Shown: positions 11,217-22,425 of the stretch, piece after piece
Layout: the number at the start of each line of letters is the position of its first letter
How positions within the stretch are numbered: the stretch's first letter is position 1
Assembly: GCF_037975245.1 (NCBI RefSeq)
Contig: NC_092563.1
Span: 10,817,001 to 10,881,000, forward strand
DNA: 64,000 nucleotides
DNA from: Apostichopus japonicus
Lineage: Eukaryota > Echinodermata > Holothuroidea > Aspidochirotida > Stichopodidae
Direction: 5' to 3'
Notes under the pieces: generated by a model
Told to the model about the DNA's origin: nothing
The model's input: only the letters and a program-made list of their open reading frames with translations
The model's database searches: none
Position numbers and translations under genes: made by a program

Positions 11217-12506
11217 TCATTTTGCTACTCTGAACGGCTACTCAATTAGCTTGATTCGTACATTTTCCAATTATTATCTTGTCTTTTAGCTGCAGATTGG
11301 TGTGCAAAAAAATATCGCCTTTACTCCATTACATTGCCTAAATCAAAGAGATCTTTTACGCACTGAAAATTTAAGGTTGAAAGAGTATCTATCTTCCACT
11401 CTTACTGGTGTTGTGAGTGAAAATCATTGCAGAAATCCTAGCAGCAAGAACAGCAAACTTGTCTCAAAACTCCTTAAATTGTTTTATATTTTGCAAATTA
11501 TGACTGATGGCATGTACTGTAGGAAGTTCCTTAAGAAATGAGTTGTTTGGCCACCTTAAGTGAAAATTGGTTATCTGACACGAAACATTTTTCCCTTCAC
11601 GCTTTTATGTTTACCAACCCAATTTTACCTACCTGTACGTACAAGCAGTATATGCATCTTTATTCAAATGTATGCACGGAGTGCCGATCACAAACAGTAA
11701 ATTCAATGCAATTTTCATCAATGGTTTGCTGATACTATTGTCACAGCGGTATGTGAACAAGAAATAAAGGCACAAACAAGTAGTTGAATTTAACAGAGTA
11801 TATTGTATCTTCACTTGGCTGGATATATGCTACTAGCTAAGATATTGTAAATATCTTCCTAGGGTAAGGGGAAGGTGAGATAACAGTAAAATGCTCTCTG
11901 TTATTATTGCCTCTCCCTTAAAAAGTTTGGTCCCCAAATGTGGAAGGAAAAGAAAGCATGAAGAAACAGCAAACACTAAGAATTGCAGAAAGTAAAAGTC
12001 CCTACAGAATACTGTACGTTAACAAAAACGTACCATATATATAAAATGCTTGAATGTAATTTCAAAGGTAAGGTGAACCATTGATATTATATGAAAATAG
12101 TGATGAAACTCAATAAAAGAAACATGACCAGTAATGTCTCACTGTTTCAGAAAAAACAAATGATAATAACATACAGTATATACATCTATAAATGTGGTCG
12201 ACGAAGGCAAGAAAAAAAAATGACAGGAAAACCTGAAAGAACATAATGACATACATTTACTGTCACAACATTAATAAACCAAAGCAATGTATCAATGATG
12301 ATCAAAATAGAAAATTGTGGCAGTATGGTCACATACTGTTAAAATAATGTTATGCTCAAGATATAAAACAAAGGAATGAATATATTATAAAAAATGAAAA
12401 AGCCTTTGACATGGAAAGAAGGTTTACGCGTAGAGTCTGATAAATATGGAAGCAACAGACTAACCATATTTGTTTACACTATCAACTCTAATAGTACACA
12501 GTATTT
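11217..12506. other. Intron sequence flanking the second Gypsy copy; no gene seen
   Basis: AT-rich sequence with several short ORFs lacking motifs. Bases 11857-11904 are a 48-bp exact copy of 16749-16796 on the other side of the Gypsy body. CTCTCCCTT at about 11911-11919 is a minus-strand purine tract of the type found next to 3' LTRs, but I could not define LTR ends. Confidence 0.5.
11857..11904 (+). repeat. 48-bp direct repeat, copy 1 (partner 16749-16796)
   Basis: The text from TCCTAGGGTAAGGGG to TGCTCTCTGTTAT is identical to 16749-16796. The two copies lie outside the low-coordinate and high-coordinate ends of the Gypsy coding body. They may be remnants of its LTRs or of a sequence involved in the deletion that removed the element's 5' part. 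Confidence 0.9.
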
Positions 12507-12962
12507 CTAAATGAAGAACTTATGTCGTTTCAATGGACGTTTATGATTTCTGCCTTGCAGAGTACGGTTGATGTGATATTCTCTAATAAGATTAGAAGAT
12601 AAATCCCCACTAAGAACCCATGAAGATGGTGTTTTGTCCGCCCACTTAACTTTGTAATACATAGCACCATTATATTTACGTGCCTGAAGAATTTGATCAA
12701 CATCTTTCCATGAACTTTGTTCTCTTATATTTTGGGTTTCTTGGGAAGATCCAGTAGGACTAGTCCCAGGAAGTGTTTTAGGCTCAGAAGACAGGGTAGG
12801 GTGTGGCACAGTAGGCACTTTCCTGTCCCTTGGGTCATGATAGGGCTTCAGCCGGTTGGCATGAACCAGAGATTGCAATTCCTTGTTTTCAGAGCAACTC
12901 CTGAGTTTGAAGGTGTCATTAGGACCTAACTCACGGACATTACAGTATATGGCCCACACCAT
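12507..12962 (-). pseudogene. Integrase C-terminal chromodomain of the Gypsy copy
   Basis: The frame contains DVDQILQARKYNGAMYYKVK and then WADKTPSSWV and LIREYH. The pattern V-x-x-I-L-x-x-R-x...YxVKW...SWV...L...LI..Y matches a chromodomain, as found at the integrase C-terminus of chromoviruses, where it guides integration to heterochromatin marks. Upstream in the same frame, VHANRLKPYHDPRDRKVP is the usual 'vh...lKpy.' linker after GPY/F. The frame is shifted relative to the integrase core by the 12926-12962 overlap. Confidence 0.8.
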
Positions 12963-15461
12963 TTACGATGTAATTTGGATGAATGGCCCTGTGGCACTTG
13001 AGGGTAATAAACTAGTACACTTAGTCCTAAATGGAATGATGGTTCCTTGGCATTAGCATCATAAGTTTGTTTGTTCTTGTGTTGTGCCTGAACAATGTTT
13101 TCCTTCGCAACCTTACGAAAGGTGTCTAACTTGTCCATAACAGAAGTGATATGCTCTTTTGCATCCCTACCCATGGTGTCAGTAGGGTGTAAACTAACAT
13201 CCAAGGGAGTACGCATATCCTTACCAAACAAAAGAAAGTAAGGTGAAAATTGGGTTGAGTTGATCGCAGGGGACATACGATAAGCCATTAAAATACCAGG
13301 TAGCATATCTGGCCATTTGGAATCATTTCCCCCACAATAGGCTCTCATGGATTGTGCAATAACTGAGTTAAACCTCTCACATGTGGAATTAGTCTGGGGG
13401 TGATAGGAACTAGTATGGTGACAGGTGATGCCAAACAACTCACACAATGCTTGAATTAACTTTGACGTGAAATTTTTTCCACGATCTGAGATAGGGTTGG
13501 GCGATATATCGAAAATTATTATTATCGCGATAATTTTTTTTCAAGACGATATTTTTTGAGGATTGAACATATGACGATAATTTCTTGTGAAAGAAATTTG
13601 AAATAAATGTGGAAAAAAATGTATGCGATTATCCTTTTTCCGTTTTATGTGTAAATGTTATTCTAGCATTCCATGGTTGAGAAAGTTGGAGAGAAATAAA
13701 GTTTATCAACTTCATTTACTGACTTTTGAACTTCGTAAAAAAAACGTCTTTAACAACATTGACGGTAGTCTGTATAGAGGGAAAAACTATGAAAATCAGT
13801 AGAGAAATTACCAATTGTGTATGAACAGTAAGTTGGTTCATCTTTCAAATTTTACGAAAGATCGAGCAAAATACTTTCGAAAAATTCACGCGAAACTGGC
13901 ATATCGTGCTAAATGCAACTAATGTCATGTAAACAAGGCTCTAGTTCACCCATTTATGAATAAACATAAGTCCACATCTGGTGTTAAGCGGGAGAAAAAG
14001 AAGCATTTTCTAGAATTTCCACAAAAAAAAAGGAAAAATTAATATCCTACCATAGTTAAGTGTATAGTAAATAGCCTAACCACTTCGTCGGTTACGGATC
14101 TCACGTAATTCAACAAAAACATAACTTATTGTATTTTGCGAAGTTGACGTTTTCTACAAGGACATGGAAACAATATTTAGCATTTAGTTAATCATGCAAA
14201 GTGGCCTAAAACATGGGATTGCAAGGTTTACTTTCATAAAGATGGCCATACTGTAGCTATATTGGGGCCTCGATATCGTGCTATGTCTGGTATCCTGTAG
14301 ACTGTGCCTCGTGTATCATGGGGAATACTTGTTTTGTTCATGCGGAGGAGTCGGTTGGCTTGAGGTGTGTTTTTCTTACCTTAATGTTGCGGGGATATTT
14401 ACCTACTTTTCTTGAACGTCTAAGATAATATTTCGCATAACTTTACCGATCCTTTATTGACTGACCTAAGTTATTCTAGAGTGGAGCCAAAATAGTTTAC
14501 TCCGTGAAAAGTTTTTTGGAAACGTGCCAAAAATGTTAACAAACAGGTGTTAGACAGGGGGGGGGGTTGTTTGGCAAGGTACCTGGGAAAATTCCCAGCA
14601 CATGTACTGTAGCCTACCGTGATATTTAAGTAGGGGTAAACACTGCAGTTGTAAACTGATGTACGTATAGTGCACGCTGTTCATTAATGTTAGGCAGTCT
14701 AGAAACGGGTCTTTACCGAACGTAGTTTGTTTCATATATATCGAAAGTTTTGTAAGTTAAACTTTTTAAAGATTGTAAGACAGATTAAATTATTTTCATT
14801 TTATCACATAATATAGCTACTCTAACTTGTCATTTCAAAATTTTCATCAGTTTCGTGACAATTTAAATTTAAAAAGTTGTCAGTATTTTGAATCCTCAAC
14901 TTACGAATTTTTTATCGCCAGACACGCAAAAATACTAAAAATTTTCCGTGGTTATTTATTTATTTTCAAGGGAACAGTTCATAACAAACTCAGATATTCT
15001 CTTTGAATGTTCCCACCATATATCTCTCTTTCTCCGTCCACTCAAAGCTCGACATTTACGCTAATTCTGATAGATGAAAAATTATCGTAATTATCGAAAT
15101 ATCGCGATAGGTTTTGAACTATTTATCGTGACGTTAAAAAGCAAATATCGCCCAACCCTAATCTGAGATAAGGGTATGTGGTGCACCATAACGACAGAAA
15201 ATTTCTTTGTACAACACTTGTGCAATGACAGTTGCTTCCTGAGACTTAAGAGGAAAAGCTTCTGGCCAACGAGTAAAACTGTCTGTAACTAATAATACTG
15301 TACGTACTTGTAACCGTCTGAACTGGTGGTAAGTGGACCAAGGATGTCCATATGCCACCGTTTAAATGCATCCTCAACAGGCATTGGGTGCAGTGGGGCA
15401 GGGTGGCCATGAAAATGGCGTTTAGCTCTTTGACAGGCATCGCATGATTTAACATAATCAT
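12926..15461 (-). pseudogene. Gypsy integrase core, split by a MITE
   Basis: The upstream part (15461-15169) reads HFHGHPAPLHPMPVEDAF, WHMDILGPL (first catalytic Asp), VLLVTDSFTRWPEAFPL and YGAPHTLISD (second Asp) in mixed frames. The MITE begins immediately after. On its far side, 13483-12926 continues with CELFGITCHHTSSYHPQTNS and then TCERFNSVIAQSMRAY, which contains the catalytic Glu of the DDE triad. It ends in LHRKWCGPYTV, the GPY/F motif. Both flanks of the MITE carry the ATCTGAGA duplication derived from these codons. Confidence 0.88.
13492..15160. mobile_element. hAT-type MITE, 1,669 bp, nested in the Gypsy integrase
   Basis: The ends are exact inverted repeats: TAGGGTTGGGCGATAT at the left and ATATCGCCCAACCCTA at the right. 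They are flanked by the perfect 8-bp duplication ATCTGAGA (13484-13491 and 15161-15168). Sub-terminal sequence is rich in TATCG/CGATA words at both ends. No transposase frame is present. Bases 14738-14950 are shared with 5821-6030. A run of 11 G sits at 14559-14569. Confidence 0.95.
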
Positions 15462-15468
15462 AAATATC

Positions 15469-16356
15469 TCAATACATTCTTGGCCAATAGTACTTTAAAT
15501 GAATCGAATGATAAGTTCGATCAAACCCTTGATGACCCCCTCTCGCAATAGAGTCATGAAATGACAATAAAACGTCAGGTCGAAGGACCTTAGGCACAGC
15601 TAGTTGCTTAATTACCCTATCCGCCTGTGAAAGATTTCTAGCTCGACGGTAAAATAAATGATAAAGAGTGCCATCAGGACACATATATTGTTCAGCTTCA
15701 ACAACAACTCTTTTAGCTACTTTCTGGTCCTCAGGTAGCTCACCTGTTTCTAAATACTTAACCAAATAAGAAAAGTCTGAGCACTCCCTCTGAAATGATT
15801 TAACAGCCACATGATCAATATCTGGCATCTCTGAAACAGCTCCTACAGAAGGTACACTAGGATTGCTAGCATACTCAATGTGATATTCTACAGTGGTGTC
15901 CTGATCAAGGTGGCTGGTCTTAGTTTGTTCAATGCACATTCCCTCAGCCTTTGATGGAATTTGTTGTGAATCATAGCTTCTCCTAGAAAGGGCATCTGCA
16001 TTTTGGTGTAGTTTTCCTGCCTTGTGTTCAATAGTGAAATCATACCCTTGAAGCGCTATAGACCACCTAGCTAAACGACCATTAGTCGCATGTGAAATTT
16101 CATGTAACCACTTAAGAGCTATATGATCAGTCAAAACAGTAAATTTGTTGTTAGCTAAGTATGGACGGAATGATTGAATTGCTTCAATAAGAGCAAGGCA
16201 CTCTCTTTGTGATATAGACCATTTCTTTTCCATTTTGTTAAGAGATCGTCCCCCATAGGCAATCACACGTTCCCTGTTACAACTATCACGCTGTCCAAGA
16301 ATATAACCGATGGCACTCCCTGAGGCATCAGTTGAAACAATGAAAGGTTTAGACAT
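15469..16356 (-). pseudogene. Gypsy RNase H and integrase zinc-finger region (295 codons open)
   Basis: This is the longest uninterrupted coding stretch of the element. It opens with PFIVSTDASGSAIGYILGQ (RNase H first Asp), followed by YGGRSLNKMEKKWSISQREC with the catalytic-Glu-containing REC, VLTDHIALKWL (DH motif) and NADALSRRSYD at its end. After a spacer of about 100 residues it continues with VLLSFHDSIARGGHQGFDRT, the His pair of the HHCC integrase zinc finger, ending in YYWPRMY. The two Cys (SCDACQ) follow in a shifted frame at about 15450. The first residue assigned is not a natural start; it is an internal part of a polyprotein. Confidence 0.9.
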
Positions 16357-16389
16357 ACTAGGGTTTAAGCTAGTATGTGTGGGGTGGTT

Positions 16390-16748
16390 AAAGCATGTTT
16401 GAGACTTTCGAAGGCATCTTCACATTGTTTAGACCAGATGAAGGGAACATCCTTTTTTAGGAGGTTATTTAGTGGGGCAGCAATTTTGGCAAAACCATGT
16501 ACGAATCTACGGTAATAATTACAAAGGCCAAGGAAACCTCATAAAGTAGAGACATCCTGAGGACAAGGAAATTGAGAAATGGCCTCAGTTTTAGAGGGAT
16601 CAGCCTGAACGCCATCTTTTTTCTTAACCAGAACAACAGGACTCTGCCACTCTGAAATGCTGGGCTCAATTATACCATTTTGCAGCATATCAATGACCTG
16701 TTTTTCAATTTTGTCTTTGATTTTAGGGGTCGTGGGGTAAAAACGCTG
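16390..16748 (-). pseudogene. Gypsy reverse transcriptase fragments
   Basis: From 16748 down, the frame reads RFYPTTPKIKDKIEKQVIDM followed by LQNGIIEPSISEWQSPVVLV and KKKDG. This is the conserved entry segment of Ty3/Gypsy RT (r.yp..p..k..i...i..lL..GiIepS.SpwaSPvvlV.KKDG). It then jumps to QADPSKTEAISQFPCPQDVS, the thumb region (.aDP.Kv.ai..fp.P.....l). The palm with the YxDD box is missing, so an internal deletion has removed the catalytic core. The frame above 16749 is not RT. Confidence 0.85.
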
Positions 16749-16796
16749 TCCTAGGGTAAGGGGAAGGTGAGATAACAGTAAAATGCTCTCTGTTAT
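16749..16796 (+). repeat. 48-bp direct repeat, copy 2 (partner 11857-11904)
   Basis: Identical to 11857-11904. It starts at the exact base where RT homology of the minus-strand Gypsy copy stops. Confidence 0.9.
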
Positions 16797-16924
16797 ACTA
16801 TATACGGATGCCCATAATATCATTTCCAATTGCCAACAACCTGTCCTATTGTTACGAGGTGTAACCCACATGTTAATTAACAGGCTGGTCAGTTGGAGAT
16901 ACGGTAGAATATGAAACAAGGTTT

Positions 16925-17290
16925 TCACAATTTGAACTCTGGTGACTACAAATGACCTTTGACCTCCCCAAAATCCATAGGCATCTTCTACTTGACGTGT
17001 AACAACTACATACTAAATATGACATTGTCCAAGCTTCTCTTCTTGAGATATCGTGCTTACAAGGCTTTCAAAATTTTAACCCCTAGTGACCCCAAGTCAC
17101 CTTTGACCTCCGCAAAAAACAATAGGCTACCTCTACTTAGTGTGGTTCTCCTTCACATGAAATATGAGGTTGGTCCAAGCCTTTCTTTGTGAGATCATAT
17201 TTACAAGGTTTTCACAATGTGACCCAAAATGACCTTTGACCTCTAAAACCCATAGGCTTCCACTACTCAATGTGGTTCACCTACTCACCA
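16925..17290 (-). repeat. Dispersed 'AGGTCA' repeat, about 2-3 degenerate tandem units
   Basis: Each unit reads (minus strand) roughly: gaggtcaaaggtcatttg, ggtcac, gttgtgaaaaccttgtaa, 'atatctcaagaag', 'catatt', 'agaagcctat'. Exact TGACCTTTGACCT words lie at 16953-16965 and 17230-17242, with a one-mismatch version at 17097-17109. The same family in the opposite orientation fills 34380-35930 and part of 21180-21720. Confidence 0.8.
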
Positions 17291-17317
17291 AACATGACAC
17301 ATCACAGGCACACCCTC

Positions 17318-17331
17318 ACACACACACACAC
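17318..17331. repeat. (CA)n microsatellite
   Basis: Seven CA dinucleotides within a longer CA-rich run (17304-17334). Confidence 0.85.
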
Positions 17332-17783
17332 TCATCTGCCTGCATTACCACAAAGGTTACGATTTCATCAAAACTGAAAAGCCTAGTGCAATAAAGTCAT
17401 CAAAACCTCAATACATTTGGATTCTGGTTTTGGTGTGCACAAGTTCATGAATACTAACATGTATGCCTATTTACACTATATGATATGGTTAGGCATTGGA
17501 ACCACTAAACGTTTTAATTTCCTGGTTTTATAATATATGTTAAAGGTAAATTGTTTGTTTTTGTCACTTTTTTTGTGTTCTTCATAATTGATAATATTGG
17601 AATTAGGTTTTGATGAATGGGAAATGTTGAGTTATAGTTATTGCCTTGGTGGTTGAAAAAGAAAGTTGTTCCAGTGTAGCTCATTTGGTAGCTTTTAGTA
17701 GTATCACTGCATGCAGTTGATTTTTGGTAGAGTAGTACCACTCTATTAACCTTTCTTTTGCTTTTTGATCTTTTAATTGTCAG

Positions 17784-17912
17784 ATCGCAGCTCAAGAAGC
17801 TGCAGTTTACGATGAAATTGTATTTGCAACTGAACCACCAACTGTACAAACTTTATGGCCAGCCCATTGTTTGCAAAACTCAGAAGGGGCTAAGATTCAT
17901 CCAAATTTAAAG
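17784..17912 (+). CDS. Naam: Nicotinamidase, internal exon with WPAHC motif
   Basis: This exon encodes exactly 43 codons, in phase 0 at both ends, between a TTGTCAG acceptor and a GTTTGT donor. It contains TLWPAHCLQNSEGAKIHPNL. WPxHC is a hallmark of nicotinamidases: the His is the last metal ligand and the motif precedes the G(A/S)xxHP segment. About 20 residues upstream, between the metal site and WPAHC, lies an insertion-like stretch (AAQEAAVYDEIVFATEPP). Such a stretch is typical of the longer animal and fungal enzymes compared with bacterial PncA. The upstream intron of about 7.5 kb holds the second Gypsy copy and its nested MITE. Confidence 0.92.
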
Positions 17913-18315
17913 GTTTGTATGGTTTTCTTCGTGATAATCCTTTTTGCAAATCATGTTGATTTTTGCAAAAACGTAGAAACAAAACACAAGAGATTTGCTA
18001 AAGAAGTCAGAAGAAGATAGTTATCTCAAATCAAATGGTTAGTTGAATTTGCTTAATGTATTAGTAGATGGATGGTATATTTTTGTCAGATTATGTCAAC
18101 ATGAATAATTTCAGTAAAGCAACAAATACTTAGACACAGCAAGAATAACTGCAGTCTCAGAAGCCAAAATTTGATTTTCCTGGTTGCAGTTAATTTCATT
18201 TTTTTATCTCTCAAGAATGTGAAATTAGTGTTCTGTCAATTCTGGAAAGGTGTGTATGCTAAGTCACATTTACTTAGTATTAAAGATACCATGTCCACTA
18301 AAATTTAAGTTGCTA

Positions 18316-21062
18316 CAGTACTGATTTCGCTTTACTCCTGTTGAAATTCATTAAAAGGAAAATAAACAAATTTCTTTGTTTTTTATCGAAATTTGACGAT
18401 ATTTATCGAAATTCAACAAAATTTTAACGATTGGTTATCTCAGTCATTTCCTTCGTGGAATTTTCAACGATGCGTTGAAATTCTTTCTTAAACGAAATAG
18501 AAGGTCAATATGTGGTTACGCGAAATGTCGTAAAATGCATAACTTCGTTTATTAGTATCAATTAGACTTTGGTACAGTCGTTTGAAAGCAAGAATATTTA
18601 CAAAAGCATTCTCAGGCTTGCATGAGTAGTAACACTCAAAGAAACGTGTAGTAAAACTGACGGGGGACGTTTTCTAACTGTGAATGCCAAACACAGTGAC
18701 ATAAGTCTTAACTTCGCCAGGCCATCTTGGAGGTTGCAGTACAAGCTACAGTATGTACCACGAGGCACCCTTCCAGATAAGTTGGAGTGCAGTTTAACCA
18801 TTTAAATAACAATGAATGGACATAAATAAACTTGGTTTAATACTTGCAGTTTCCAAAAAATAGTTTAAGAGATGTAAATTTGGTTTTTTATTAGAGTTGA
18901 AGTATGAAACTTTGTTTCCGAGAGAAAACATGTTACTTGAAGCAAAATAAAGATGCCCCGCCTATTCTGCAAGGACGCTTCCATTTTTCAAAAAGGCGTT
19001 TTCTCTTTTTATTTTTTTCTATTTTAATATAGATTTGGCATGAGACATGTTACTCGGGTTAACTTCGATGGAATAATTTTATACCAGAAGTGGAAAAACT
19101 TAACAGTTATTACTTTCATTTCGGATCATTTCTGAACAAGATAACACACACAAAAAAAAAAACGACCTTATTGAATGAAAATATACTGAAAACCATATCG
19201 CAAAAACACAAAATCGCTTATAACTCAAAAACGGAAGGAGATATCGACTTTTGTTGGCTGTTAAGGGATTTCCTGAACCTAATTTGGATGCGCTCTATCC
19301 ACCTGTGTCATTTATGAGCTTCTCTGACGTAAGCTGCAGTACGTAATTTCTCTAAACCAGTTCCGCGAAATTTATTTACACAGTACACATCGTTCATTAT
19401 GTTTCCTTTCACAACGAATATTCAAAGTTGTGCTCCACACGCTTCACAGATATTGTTTTATGTCGTTCATTTTCAATTTTACTTTAAAAATTACATTTTC
19501 GAACGATGCATTGCATGCCTTATCAAGCATTCCTGATTAGTAAAACTAAGGAAGGATATTCAAATATATATTATTTTCATTTGATATGATTTTATGAGCT
19601 GTTCCACTTGAAAAACGATGATAAAACCGAAAAACAAAACATTTACTTCTCATGTGACGCATACCGGGAGACTCATAAAAACTCCCCCTTCTCATTAAAT
19701 TAAATTTACATGCCGTCAGGCCAGTTGAAAGCCCTCCCCAGTAATGTTTGATCAGCTTTTCCGATATACAATACTCAAATAAGCAATGAAAATATATTCA
19801 TTTTCCACAGGTTTCTCCCCAACGTGGGCCCCAAGCCACTGCTTTATTTTCTTAGTAGTCATGGAAACAATTGTTTGCAACTCTCTTGCTGGCCAGGTTT
19901 CTTCAAGTTTTATTAATAGCACGACTTCTGATTGGTTCATTCAAGATAAACTTTCTATTCCTGCTGGATTGTTCTACTTATATATATATGAATGAATATT
20001 TGGTTTTCAATTAACTAAGTAACAGGTAACATCCATTCCATTACGAACAGTAGGGGTTATTATAAAATAATTTTTGCTTCTAGAGGCAGCCAGCCAAAGG
20101 TTCTGCAGTGCTAAACCCCCCCCACGAAGATAAATACTATGTTAATTAACAGATAGTAGGCGTGAATTTGACAAAGCCAGGTTTATGATTGGACTAAGCC
20201 TCTCAAAAAAGTTTGGTGGCTGGGATATCCAGGGTAGGGAATGCACATGTAAGCAGCATACTGTAGGTGGCCCAGACCCAGACTGCGACCTTAATTACCA
20301 AGGCAGTCCATCTGCATTCGCGGGCAACTTACAGTAGCTGGGTTAGGGGAAAATAACAGGATTTTATTTTTATTTTGCGTGCATTGAAGCCTAGGGGAGA
20401 TTTTTTGGACAGAATGCGCTCTCAGAAAAGTTTGAAAGTGAGTTCGGTTCTGTAATAAACGGTACTGTAGTACGTCAAGTAACACAGGAATTTATTGGAA
20501 ATAAAGATCTCTTTGATATTCAGCTACAACTGTTTCATTGTGGATATTTTTATTTTTCTGATGCTGCATTCCTTGGTGAGTCAACTGAAACTTATCTTAG
20601 TTTAATACTAGCCTATAATTTAAGAGTCGTAGAATGTGCTTGTTACGATCGACCAAGACTAGTTTTTATTATCCTAGCCAACTCATTTTCAAACACCTAG
20701 TACAGAACTTACTCTGTCTTATATACAATCAAACTTTTGCAACGTTTGTAATATTCCTCGGCAACTTCTGGTATAGTCTGAAAACGGCTGTAGCTACACT
20801 AAGAATTCAACACAAGTCACAACCTTGATATGTCTAGAATGCCTTTGCGGTTTTTGATCGCGATAGCTTTTGTGGAAATTTTGTTAAAACTTCGTTGACA
20901 ACCGTGCCAGCAGTAGTCTAAATCTTGTCAAACGAAATTATTCGTTTTTTTATTGATTTTCAACTTTTTTTTATCGATTTTCAACTTTTTTTTTATCGAT
21001 TTTCAACTTTTTTTATCGATCGTTGGTTTTTTTTCAACAGGAGTTAAGCGATATCAGTACTG
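18316..21062. mobile_element. TA-flanked inverted-repeat DNA element, 2,747 bp, non-autonomous
   Basis: The left end CAGTACTGATTTCGCTTTAC (and on to CTCCTGTTGAAA) is matched by the inverse complement at 21030-21062, with two or three mismatches over about 32 bases. Both ends are bordered by TA (18314-18315, 21063-21064), consistent with a Tc1/mariner-like TA duplication. Sub-terminal ATCGAAATT(C/T)AAC words at the left are echoed at the right by tandem TTTTATCGATTTTCAAC (20943-21020). No transposase is recognisable. Superfamily assignment is tentative because TA is a weak criterion. Confidence 0.7.
20943..21020. repeat. Tandem TTTTATCGATTTTCAAC repeat, about 4 units
   Basis: Units of 19-22 bp differing mainly in T-run length, at the right sub-terminal part of the 18316-21062 element. 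Confidence 0.9.
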
Positions 21063-21169
21063 TAGTGTGACAAACAATTTTTTCATTTTTCGATTCCTTG
21101 CCACAGGCAGAAGGAATCTATGCAATGGTGATGGCATATTAGTGTGTGTATGTGACCCTTGCTCATAAA

Positions 21170-21720
21170 CAACCTAAATTCAGAAGGATAACTGGGGTAC
21201 ATTTTATATTTGGTATGTTGGTTGCCCTTGGGTAGAGCTGGTTTGGGATTGTTGTTGGTATTGGTCAAAGGCCATTTGAGGTCAGCACGGGTCTGAAAAC
21301 ATTGTTCACACAATATCTTAAGAAGTGGAAGTTTCAGGAAGTCTTGGTGTGTAGCTTGCTGGTTAGTGGACAATCTGTAGTATGAATTTCAAAGTCATAT
21401 AAGGTCACCAGAGGTCAAACTGTGGAAACCTTGTAAGCACAATTACTCCATATTATAAATTTGGTTGGACTTCAAACTTGGCATGTACGTGCAACAAAGT
21501 GAGTTATTGGCTGCTATTGTTTTGGCTGGCATCAAAGGTCATTATATGTCACCAGAGGTCAAATTGTGGAAAAATTGTAAACAGGATATCTCCAGAAGAG
21601 AAGCTGTGATGAATATCATTCTTGACATGTTGGTGTCCCATATTGAGTAGAGGAAATTGGTGGAGGTCAAAGTCATTTGTGTTCAACATTTAAATCAAAG
21701 TCTGAAACTGTTGTAAACTT
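21170..21720 (+). repeat. Degenerate copies of the AGGTCA dispersed repeat
   Basis: Words such as GGTCACCAGAGGTCAAA (about 21402), GTCACCAGAGGTCAAATTGT (about 21548), 'aaaccttgtaa', 'atatctccagaag' and 'tattgagta' recur in an order matching the clearer tandem array at 34380-35930. Units are about 130-150 bp. Confidence 0.65.
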
Positions 21721-21764
21721 GATGACTCAAGAAGTACATGTTTCTTGAACATTATACTTACTAT

Positions 21765-22417
21765 CAAGGGCGGCGGAAGCACTTTTAATCTGGGGGGGCA
21801 CCGACATCAAAGGGCACTTTGCAGAAATTCGAGTGGACTGATGCAGCCTTACATTTAGTACCCTTTATAACTCTTATTACATTACCTTATTTGCGTATAC
21901 AAATCACTACATCAACGCCCACCCCCCCCCTCCCTCAAGGAAAATATGCATACTAGCACTGCAATATACAATGTGCAAATTGGGAAACAAGGAACAAGTT
22001 TTCTTTTGAGACAAAATGAGGTGAAACCATGCTAGTTGCTAATGTAGGAATCTTCCAAATTAGAGTTTATTTCTTGTTAATATCATAACGATTCTTTTCC
22101 ATTCGAAATAGCTTTGAGTTTGACCCACAGAAATTCATTAAAAGTCAGGGGTGTAGCCATGATTTGCAAAGTTGTATGCACGACTATCTGAGCGGAGCGC
22201 CACCATCGGTTGGCGCGGAGCGTACTAGAAAACTTTTTGGTTTTACAAACCCCTCAGATGGCCGGAAACGGCCCTTCCCGAGTTTTCATGCTGCTTCCCT
22301 GGCCTCTTGCTTACTTGAGACACCTCAATTTTTATGTAGAAAAAGGGCACATTTTTAACCTGAGGAAAAGTGGGGGGGCACGTGCCCCCTGTGCCCCCCC
22401 CGGTTCCGCCGCCCTTG
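21765..22417. mobile_element. hAT-type MITE, 653 bp
   Basis: TIRs are CAAGGGCGGCGGAA at the left and TTCCGCCGCCCTTG at the right. The flanking 8-bp duplication is CTTACTAT / CTTACTGT (21757-21764, 22418-22425; one mismatch). Next to each TIR is a G- or C-rich stretch. Internally, 22197-22240 carries a block (GCGCCACCATCGGTTGGCGC followed by GGAGCGTACTAGAAAA) shared with the MITEs at 39938 and 48318. No transposase. Confidence 0.88.
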
Positions 22418-22425
22418 CTTACTGT

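Larger units (their letters stand above)
12507..16748 (-). mobile_element. Ty3/Gypsy chromovirus-type retrotransposon, 5'-truncated and split by a hAT MITE
   Basis: Minus-strand order is RT (16748 down to about 16390), RNase H (16356 to about 15990), integrase zinc finger and core (15990 to 15169, resuming 13483 to 12930), GPY motif and chromodomain (12962 to 12507). Gag, protease and the RT N-terminus are absent: homology stops at 16748, exactly where a 48-bp segment also found at 11857-11904 begins. A 1.67-kb MITE interrupts the integrase core. Frameshifts at about 12930-12960, 15460 and 16390 make it defective. It is more intact than the Gypsy copy at 2.4-5.8 kb and belongs to a different lineage (chromodomain present). 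Confidence 0.88.

Noticed and set aside
16749-16928. N-terminal extension of the RT frame above 16749
   Set aside because: Family similarity stops at 16748. The rest is the 48-bp repeat plus unrelated sequence that happens to stay open.
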